Positions 1-4,349 of a stretch of 5,209 bases of DNA are shown one piece after another. Each line of letters begins with the position of its first letter. Within the stretch, counting starts at the first letter, position 1. Below the pieces are notes generated by a model. It did no database searches, was not told where the DNA came from, and worked only from the letters and a program-made list of their open reading frames with translations. Source of the stretch: Chloroflexota bacterium (GTDB taxonomy: Bacteria > Chloroflexota > Limnocylindria > Limnocylindrales > CSP1-4); NCBI GenBank assembly GCA_015661135.1, contig JACVXW010000161.1, positions 1 through 5,209 of the forward strand, in the 5' to 3' direction. Both the position numbers and the translations under genes were made by a program.

Positions 1-1357
1 GCTCGTGCCGACGGACCGGGTGATCGGCGAGCACACCGTCGCGGTCTCCGACCCGGCCGCAGGACGCCGCGGGACGACCAGTGTCCGGATCGTCGATATC
101 GCCGCCAATGGCTATCGCCTCCGACTCGTTGACCACCCAGCCTCGTTTGAGCGGAGTGGCGGCTACTACGGCGATGCCGGGGGCGATTACCCGGATAACG
201 CCCGGCGATTCGGGATCTTCTGCCGGGCTGCGCTTGAGGTGTTGCGCGCGGAAGGTCGGCCGCCGGACCTTCTCCACCTCCACGACTGGCACGCCGCGCC
301 GGCTGTCCGGTACGCGCGCGCCGTCGGCGGCGACGGTCCGGCGGTGCTCCTGACCGTGCACAACCTCGCCTACCACGGCTGGACGCCGCGGGATCGGGTG
401 AGGGACCTCGGGCCGGAATGGACGTCCGCCCTCCCCCCGGGAGCGCCGGGGGTGGACTTGCTGCGCGCGGCGATCGAGGGCGCCGACCTCGTCAACACCG
501 TGAGTCCGGGGTTCGCCCGCGAGGCGCTGGGGCCGGCGTTCGGGATGGGCCTGGACGACGCGCTCCGAGATCGCGGTGCCCGATTCTTCGGAATCCTGAA
601 TGGCCTCGACACCGAGCTCTGGGACCCGGCGACGGATCCGGTCATCGCGGCGCCGTTTTCCGCCGGCGATCGGTCGGGCAAGCGGGCCTGTCGCGCCGAA
701 CTGCTCGCGCGGCTCGGGATGGACGCCGCGGATCCACGGCCGGTGCTCGGCATGATCGGGCGACTGGACCCCCAGAAGGGCTTCGACCTGCTGGCCGCGG
801 CGGCACCGGCGCTCCTCGGGGACGGATTCCGCCTGGTCGTCCAGGGATCCGGACCGGCCGAGCTCGTGGGTGAACTCCGCGGGCTGGCGGCCAGGCGCCC
901 CGACCGCGTCGCGCTGATCGAGCGGTTCGATCGCGAGACCGCCCGCCGGATCTACGCTGGCGTTGACGGCTTCCTCATGCCCTCGCGGTTCGAGCCATGC
1001 GGTACCGGCCAAATGGTGGCCCTGCGGTACGGGACGCCGCCGATCGTCCATGCCACCGGCGGCCTGGCCGACACCGTGATCGACGAGTACGATCGGCCGG
1101 GGGAGGGGACCGGGTTCGTCTTCCGGCACGCGACCGCGGATGGGCTTGTCTGGGGGTGTCGTGAGTTCGGCGCCCGGTTTCTCGCCGGCGGGCCGACCTG
1201 GGAGGCGCTCCTCGACCGCGGGATGGCCGTTGACTTCGACTGGCGGACTGGCTCCGCGAAGGCGTACCTGGCGGCGTACCGCCGCGCCATCGCCCTCGCG
1301 CGCGCCGCTTCCAGAGAGCGTCCGGCCCCCGCTCGCGAGACGGGACCGGTTCGCTGA
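1..1357 (+). CDS. glgA: Glycogen (starch) synthase GlgA, N-terminus outside window
   Basis: GT5-family retaining glucosyltransferase that adds glucose from ADP-glucose (or UDP-glucose) to the non-reducing end of alpha-1,4-glucan in the cytoplasm, for glycogen storage. The frame is open from base 2 and stops with TGA at 1355-1357. Counting residues from the GTG at base 5: HDWH at 93-96, TVHNLAYHG at 117-125, NTVSPGFARE at 164-173, GILNGLDTELWDP at 196-208, GRLDPQKGF at 252-260 (start of the C-terminal Rossmann domain), then PSRFEPCGTGQ at 326-336 with the catalytic-region Glu330, and TGGLADTV at 351-358. This order matches GlgA. The family's N-terminal KTGGLADV nucleotide-binding motif is absent, and alignment from memory to the ~477-residue E. 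coli enzyme places base 1 about 45-60 residues into the protein. The GTG at base 5 is therefore not the real start; the gene begins upstream. FEPCGTGQ replaces the FEPCGLTQ of E. coli, a natural variant in other phyla. The substrate nucleotide cannot be read from sequence. Confidence 0.95.
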   Translation, partial: LVPTDRVIGEHTVAVSDPAAGRRGTTSVRIVDIAANGYRLRLVDHPASFERSGGYYGDAGGDYPDNARRFGIFCRAALEVLRAEGRPPDLLHLHDWHAAPAVRYARAVGGDGPAVLLTVHNLAYHGWTPRDRVRDLGPEWTSALPPGAPGVDLLRAAIEGADLVNTVSPGFAREALGPAFGMGLDDALRDRGARFFGILNGLDTELWDPATDPVIAAPFSAGDRSGKRACRAELLARLGMDAADPRPVLGMIGRLDPQKGFDLLAAAAPALLGDGFRLVVQGSGPAELVGELRGLAARRPDRVALIERFDRETARRIYAGVDGFLMPSRFEPCGTGQMVALRYGTPPIVHATGGLADTVIDEYDRPGEGTGFVFRHATADGLVWGCREFGARFLAGGPTWEALLDRGMAVDFDWRTGSAKAYLAAYRRAIALARAASRERPAPARETGPVR

Positions 1358-1409
1358 CCTCCGAGGTGAAGCAAACCGGCGGGTCGAGCGTCCTACCGCC
1401 ACATAAGTC

Positions 1410-1414
1410 AGGAG
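1410..1414 (+). promoter_or_regulatory. Shine-Dalgarno AGGAG of the Kelch lipoprotein gene
   Basis: AGGAG lies 8 nt before the ATG at 1423. It decides the start: an in-frame GTG at 1366 would add 19 residues ahead of the signal peptide and has no comparable site. Starting at 1423 places the positively charged n-region and hydrophobic stretch right at the N-terminus, as a lipoprotein signal requires. Confidence 0.8.
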
Positions 1415-1422
1415 CCCGAACG

Positions 1423-2676
1423 ATGCGGTCTTCGAAGATCAGAGCCACGGCAGTCCTGCTCGCTGCGGTCCTCGTCTCCGCGTGTGGCGCCGGCGTGGAG
1501 GAATCTCGGACACCGCCCGGCGCGGGCAGCCCAACGACCGCGCCGCCGACGTCGGCCTCCGCCCCGGCATCGCTTTCCGCCTCGCCAGCGGCGACGCCCG
1601 AGACGACCGGCGGGCCTGGTTGGTCGGCCGCGGGGAGTCCCGCCGAGGCTCGCGTCGGCCACACGGCAACGCTCCTCGCCGACGGGCGCGTGCTTGTCGT
1701 CGGCGGCCACGACTGGGATGGGGCCCAGGCGGCGAGCGTCGAGGTCATGGGCCGCACGTCCGCCGAGGTCTTCGATCCTGCGACCAACACCTGGACGACC
1801 ACCGGGGCGATGGCGACCGGCCGAGCCTTCCACACCGCTACGCTCCTGTCCGACGGCTCCGTCCTCGTGGCAGGCGGCGGTCTGGCCGACGAAGCAGCAG
1901 CCCGGTCCGCGGAGATCTACGACCCGGAGACCGGCCGCTGGAGTCCGGCCCCGAGCATGGCCGAGGACCGCTTCGGACATACCGCAACGCGACTCGCGGA
2001 CGGCACGGTCCTCGTGCTGGGCGGCGTCGGCCTGGGGAGCGATCCCGTGGCCCGTGGCCCGGCCGCGCTCTACGACCCGATCGCTCGAACCTGGACTGCC
2101 TATGCCGCACCGTCCGACGCCAGGGCGGGCCACACCGCAACGCTCCTGGGAGATGGTCGCCTGCTGATGACACGGGGCGGCTGGCAACAGCCGGCATCGG
2201 CCGTGCTCTACGACCCGCAGACCGGTGCGTGGACGGAAGCCGGTCACCTCGCCGATGCACGGCACGGCTTCGGCGCGGCGCGGCTGGCCGCCGGCAAGGT
2301 CGTGGTGGCTGGTGGCGGTGTCGGCATGGCCGACGGGGTCCTCGCCTCGGCCGAGGTCTACGACCCAGCCAACGGGCTGTGGATCCCCACCGGGTCCATG
2401 GCCATCCAGCGGCTGCAATTCACCGCAACCGCGCTCGTCGACGGCAGGGTGCTGGCCCTGGGGGGCGGACCGGCAAGCGACGCGGCCGCCCGCTCGGCGG
2501 AGCTGTACGACCCGACGACCGGCCAGTGGTCGACGACGTCGAGCATGGCCAGCGCTCGCTTTGGCCACTCCGCAACGCTGCTCCTGGACGGCTCCATCCT
2601 GGTGGTGGGCGGGTACATCGGCGGCGGGCCCGAGATCTCGCCGTCGGCCGAGCGTTTCGTTCCGCCCGCGGGGTAG
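1423..2676 (+). CDS. Secreted lipoprotein with seven-bladed Kelch-type beta-propeller
   Basis: 417-residue protein, exported and probably lipid-anchored on the outer face of the cytoplasmic membrane. Residues 1-20 form a lipoprotein signal: a basic start (RSSKIR), a hydrophobic core, and the lipobox LVSAC with Cys21, which is the only cysteine in the protein. Residues ~28-65 are a Ser/Thr/Pro/Ala/Gly-rich linker. From ~66 to 417 there are seven repeats of ~46-57 residues of the form R-x-GHTATLL-x-DG-x-VLVVGG ... SAE-x-YDP-x-TG-x-W. They begin at Arg77, 134, 183, 234, 280, 330 and 379. The first repeat carries an insertion (~96-113) and the seventh lacks the final Trp strand, which GWSAAGSPAEA at 66-76 could supply, closing the ring. 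Kelch and galactose-oxidase-like propellers usually bind proteins or glycans. There is no second domain and no obvious catalytic site, so the ligand is unknown. It follows glgA by 65 bp on the same strand, but co-transcription is not shown. Confidence 0.88.
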   Translation: MRSSKIRATAVLLAAVLVSACGAGVEESRTPPGAGSPTTAPPTSASAPASLSASPAATPETTGGPGWSAAGSPAEARVGHTATLLADGRVLVVGGHDWDGAQAASVEVMGRTSAEVFDPATNTWTTTGAMATGRAFHTATLLSDGSVLVAGGGLADEAAARSAEIYDPETGRWSPAPSMAEDRFGHTATRLADGTVLVLGGVGLGSDPVARGPAALYDPIARTWTAYAAPSDARAGHTATLLGDGRLLMTRGGWQQPASAVLYDPQTGAWTEAGHLADARHGFGAARLAAGKVVVAGGGVGMADGVLASAEVYDPANGLWIPTGSMAIQRLQFTATALVDGRVLALGGGPASDAAARSAELYDPTTGQWSTTSSMASARFGHSATLLLDGSILVVGGYIGGGPEISPSAERFVPPAG

Positions 2677-2682
2677 GCTGCC

Positions 2683-3654
2683 TCAGGTCCCGACGGCGCC
2701 GAGTGCGCGAAGGATCGCCACCACGGTTGCCTCCGGATACTGCCGCTGCGGCGAGTGGGGGGCGTCGGCGATCGTGATCACGTGGTCCGCCCCGATCCGC
2801 TCCGCGAACAGCGGCACGACCTCCTCGGGGATGAGCCCCTCGGTGCGGAACTCGCCCCGGATCAGCCAGACCGGGATGTTCTGCGCCGCCGGATGCGCAA
2901 GCGCTCCGAGCCCGCCGTCCCAGTCGCCGTTCTCGAGGAGGACGGACAGGACCGCTTCCGGGACGAGCTGCGTCAGCCCGAGCGCCTTGGCGTAGACGTC
3001 CCCATCGGACCAGTCCGGCCTCGCCGACCGGATCACCGAGACGGCCTCGGCCATGTCGTCGAAGTGCCGCTCGGTCGGGTCGAGGGTCATCAGCTCCATC
3101 GCCGCGACCGGAAGGGCCGGTGGGTCGAGAAGGATGAGTCGCTCCGGCCGCAGACCCGCCCCGGGCAGGGCGGCCGTGATGATGCCGCCCCACGAGTGCC
3201 CGAGGACGGCGAGGTCCGGCCGATCCAGCCCCGCGGCCCGCAGGAAACCGGCGACGTCCTCCGCCGTCTGGGCGAATCGGCGACGTCCCTGCCAGTGGCC
3301 GGTCCGGCCGTGGCCCGGCAGGTCCATGGCCACCACGAAGCGGCCGGCTGCCGCGATTGCCGGGGCCACCCGCCAGAACGTGTCCAGGTTCGACCCGACG
3401 CCGTGCACCAGGGCTATCGGCGGGTCGGTTTCACTGCCCCACGCACACGATGCCCACGGGATGCCGTCGACGAGGACCGGGGGCCGGACCCACGCCCCGA
3501 GATCGGGGGATGCGTCGGCGAGCGCCTGGGCAACGGCGATCGGCAGATCGGCCGCCGTCGCCCGGAGCAGCGCCGGGAGCACCGCCGGGAGCACAGCCGG
3601 GAGCACCGCCGCGGCATCGGCCGTGCCGGTTGGGCGAGGCGCCGTGCTGGTCAT
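2683..3654 (-). CDS. Alpha/beta-hydrolase fold protein
   Basis: 323-residue cytoplasmic alpha/beta hydrolase (AB hydrolase-1 type) of unknown substrate. Seen: an N-terminal extension with a VLPA repeat (18-29), the strand-3 oxyanion motif ALVHGVGSN (81-89, His84-Gly85), DLPGHGRTG (111-119), and the nucleophile elbow LGHSWGG with Ser154 (GxSxG). LILLDPPAL (173-181) follows strand 6, a cap region runs ~182-255, PVWLIRGEF (261-269) is strand 7, and ADAPHSP has His300 as the likely catalytic His. The usual Asp after strand 7 (G-x-x-D) is not present; Glu268 or Asp177 may serve as the acid. The ATG at 3654 is chosen because it opens the conserved protein and has TACGAT 8 nt upstream. The frame stays open upstream to 4215, but that extension is antisense to the ACT gene and the tRNA and is not protein-like. 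No Shine-Dalgarno is visible, so translation is probably leaderless. Esterase, lipase, epoxide hydrolase or C-C hydrolase are all possible. Confidence 0.88.
   Translation of the reverse strand: MTSTAPRPTGTADAAAVLPAVLPAVLPALLRATAADLPIAVAQALADASPDLGAWVRPPVLVDGIPWASCAWGSETDPPIALVHGVGSNLDTFWRVAPAIAAAGRFVVAMDLPGHGRTGHWQGRRRFAQTAEDVAGFLRAAGLDRPDLAVLGHSWGGIITAALPGAGLRPERLILLDPPALPVAAMELMTLDPTERHFDDMAEAVSVIRSARPDWSDGDVYAKALGLTQLVPEAVLSVLLENGDWDGGLGALAHPAAQNIPVWLIRGEFRTEGLIPEEVVPLFAERIGADHVITIADAPHSPQRQYPEATVVAILRALGAVGT
3559..3606. repeat. 12-bp tandem repeat (about four units) inside the hydrolase gene
   Basis: On the plus strand, CGCCGGGAGCAC occurs at 3571-3582 and 3583-3594, AGCCGGGAGCAC at 3595-3606, and a degenerate unit CGCCCGGAGCAG at 3559-3570. 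Because the unit is 12 bp the reading frame is kept; on the minus strand it encodes VLPA-VLPA-VLPA-LLRA near the hydrolase N-terminus, ahead of the folded domain. Copy number could vary by slippage without breaking the gene. Confidence 0.85.
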
Positions 3655-3662
3655 CGCGGGAC

Positions 3663-3668
3663 ATCGTA
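3663..3668 (-). promoter_or_regulatory. -10 box (TACGAT) of the hydrolase gene, leaderless type
   Basis: Read on the minus strand, TACGAT is followed by 8 nt and then the ATG of the hydrolase. It fits TANNNT, and the distance would put the transcription start at or within 1-2 nt of the start codon. No recognisable -35 element or Shine-Dalgarno is seen. Inferred from position and consensus only. Confidence 0.5.
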
Positions 3669-3699
3669 GGCGGCGCGGCGCGACGACGGGCCGGGGCGG

Positions 3700-3705
3700 T
3701 AGCAT
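3700..3705 (+). promoter_or_regulatory. -10 box (TAGCAT) of the double-ACT gene
   Basis: TAGCAT on the plus strand predicts a transcript starting near 3712 and a ~39-nt leader carrying the GGAGG at 3740-3744. The same hexamer, also followed by GG, lies before the aminotransferase gene at 4338. The opposing hydrolase -10 box is about 32 bp away, so the two promoters are back to back. No clear -35 element. Confidence 0.45.
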
Positions 3706-3739
3706 GGTGCCCCGGTGACCGTGCACGGGCGCCAACGGC

Positions 3740-3744
3740 GGAGG
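3740..3744 (+). promoter_or_regulatory. Shine-Dalgarno GGAGG of the double-ACT gene
   Basis: GGAGG with a 6-nt spacer (TTCCAC) before the ATG at 3751. It favours that ATG over an in-frame GTG at 3715, which would add 12 residues (start VTVHGRQRRRFH) not part of an ACT domain. Confidence 0.8.
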
Positions 3745-3750
3745 TTCCAC

Positions 3751-4140
3751 ATGGCCAACCAGTTCGTCGTCCAGCTGAAGAACGAGCCCGGCTCCATGGC
3801 CAATCTCGCCGAGGCACTCGCAGCGCGCGGTGTGGACCTGCGCGCGATCGGCGGCGGCGGGATCGGCGACGCGGGCCACGTGATCATGACGACGGCGGAC
3901 GACGACTCCACCCGGCAGGTTCTCGACGATGGCGGCTATGTCTACGTGGAGGGCGAGTCCATCCTCGCCGAAGTGGACGACCGGCCGGGCGGCATGGCCC
4001 GCCTCTCGCGCGCCCTCGCCGATGCCGGCGTGAACATCTACGGACACCTGTTCCTGGGCCGCTGGGGAGATCGGGCGATGTTCGCGTTCGTCGTTGACAA
4101 GCCGGACCTCGCCCGGCCCATCCTCGAACGGAAGGCCTGA
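3751..4140 (+). CDS. Small protein of two tandem ACT domains
   Basis: 129-residue soluble protein consisting only of two ACT-type ligand-binding domains in tandem. The first runs ~4-66: the strand FVVQLK, the loop NEPGSMANL (11-19) leading into helix 1, then GVDLRAIGGGGIGDAGHVIMTT without any enzymatic residues. The second runs ~71-129: ILAEVDDRPGGMARL (71-85), ALADAGVNIYGHLF (88-101), then FAFVVDK (111-117). The paired EPGSM and RPGGM turns are the diagnostic loop, where ACT domains typically bind an amino acid or related small ligand at the dimer interface. Family knowledge: such modules give allosteric control to amino-acid enzymes, and standalone pairs occur as regulators or sensors; the ligand and partner here are unknown. 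It is divergent from the hydrolase gene, with 96 bp between the start codons, and has a strong Shine-Dalgarno. It is followed by the opposite-strand tRNA, so it appears monocistronic. Confidence 0.85.
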   Translation: MANQFVVQLKNEPGSMANLAEALAARGVDLRAIGGGGIGDAGHVIMTTADDDSTRQVLDDGGYVYVEGESILAEVDDRPGGMARLSRALADAGVNIYGHLFLGRWGDRAMFAFVVDKPDLARPILERKA

Positions 4141-4182
4141 TCGGCGGACGACGTGCTCACGGCGAGACAGGCGCCGGAGCGG

Positions 4183-4258
4183 TGGAGCGGGAGACGAGGT
4201 TCGAACTCGCGACATTCAGCTTGGAAGGCTGACGCTCTGCCAACTGAGCTACTCCCGC
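4183..4258 (-). tRNA. tRNA-Gly(TCC), CCA encoded
   Basis: Read on the minus strand from 4258 to 4183, a complete 76-nt cloverleaf. The acceptor GCGGGAG pairs fully with CTCCCGC, the D stem is GCTC/GAGC with a GG-containing loop, and the anticodon stem is TCAGC/GCTGA around the loop CTTCCAA (anticodon TCC, reads GGA/GGG). The variable loop is ATGTC, and the T stem GCGAG/CTCGT (one G-U) encloses TTCGAAC. The discriminator is T, as usual for bacterial tRNA-Gly, and CCA is encoded at 4183-4185. It lies alone between two plus-strand genes, 42 bp after the ACT gene stop. Confidence 0.96.
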
Positions 4259-4290
4259 CCGGGCGGTGCCACACGCGGCACGGCCGGCTG

Positions 4291-4296
4291 AGCCTA
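4291..4296 (-). promoter_or_regulatory. Possible -10 box (TAGGCT) of the tRNA-Gly gene
   Basis: On the minus strand, TAGGCT fits TANNNT and would start transcription about 25 nt before the mature tRNA 5' end, a normal leader for RNase P processing. It overlaps the palindrome-like CATGCTAG and has no clear -35 partner, so this is only the best candidate in the 91-bp gap. Confidence 0.3.
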
Positions 4297-4314
4297 GCAT
4301 GCCCCGTCCGGCGA

Positions 4315-4324
4315 GGTCCGGACC
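4315..4324. repeat. 10-bp perfect palindrome GGTCCGGACC upstream of the aminotransferase gene
   Basis: A self-complementary decamer ends 13 bp before the TAGCAT box at 4338, i.e. between the -35 and -10 positions of the proposed promoter. It could be an operator half-pair for a dimeric regulator, or chance in GC-rich DNA; nothing in the window identifies a binder. Confidence 0.3.
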
Positions 4325-4337
4325 GGGCGGTGCCCTG

Positions 4338-4343
4338 TAGCAT
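4338..4343 (+). promoter_or_regulatory. -10 box (TAGCAT) of the aminotransferase gene, leaderless type
   Basis: TAGCAT, 6 nt of spacer (GGCCGC), then the GTG start at 4350. The spacing predicts transcription starting at or next to the GTG, i.e. a leaderless mRNA. No Shine-Dalgarno lies between. The first three bases of the box are also an in-frame stop (TAG), which rules out an earlier start. Confidence 0.55.
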
Positions 4344-4349
4344 GGCCGC

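Larger units (their letters stand above)
4259..4334. repeat. 12-bp direct repeat CCGGGCGGTGCC (4259-4270 and 4323-4334)
   Basis: CCGGGCGGTGCC occurs twice, 64 bp apart, once just outside the tRNA 5' end and once just before the aminotransferase -10 box. A related GGGCGGT precedes TAGCATGG at 3694-3700. The first copy overlaps the 12-bp palindrome CCGCCCGGGCGG (4255-4266) that spans the tRNA 5' boundary. Could be regulatory or a chance match in GC-rich DNA. Confidence 0.4.

Noticed and set aside
1366..1422. GTG at 1366 as start of the lipoprotein
   Set aside because: It would place 19 residues before the signal peptide, and the ATG at 1423 has an AGGAG at ideal distance.
1358..1422. Promoter or terminator between glgA and the lipoprotein gene
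   Set aside because: CATAAG at 1402 resembles a -10 box but would start transcription on the Shine-Dalgarno; no stable hairpin with a T-run is seen.
975..1835. Long minus-strand open frames across glgA and the lipoprotein gene (also 1408-2568)
   Set aside because: Typical GC-rich antisense shadows: Arg/Gly/Pro/Ser-rich low-complexity translations with no motifs, opposite genes with clear domain content.
3715..3750. GTG at 3715 as a leaderless start of the ACT protein
   Set aside because: TAGCAT lies 9 nt before it, so it is possible, but GGAGG before ATG 3751 and the ACT domain beginning right after that ATG favour 3751.
4160..4176. Hairpin CGGCG-(7 nt)-CGCCG between the ACT gene and the tRNA as a terminator
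   Set aside because: Only a 5-bp stem and no T-tract on either strand; such short GC stems are common by chance here.
3655..4215. N-terminal extension of the hydrolase frame up to 4215 on the minus strand
   Set aside because: It is antisense to the well-supported ACT gene and runs into the tRNA; it has no domain signature, and the hydrolase fold is complete from 3654.
4183..4258. tRNA-Gly as an integration (att) site
   Set aside because: No integrase gene and no duplicated tRNA 3' fragment is visible inside the window.
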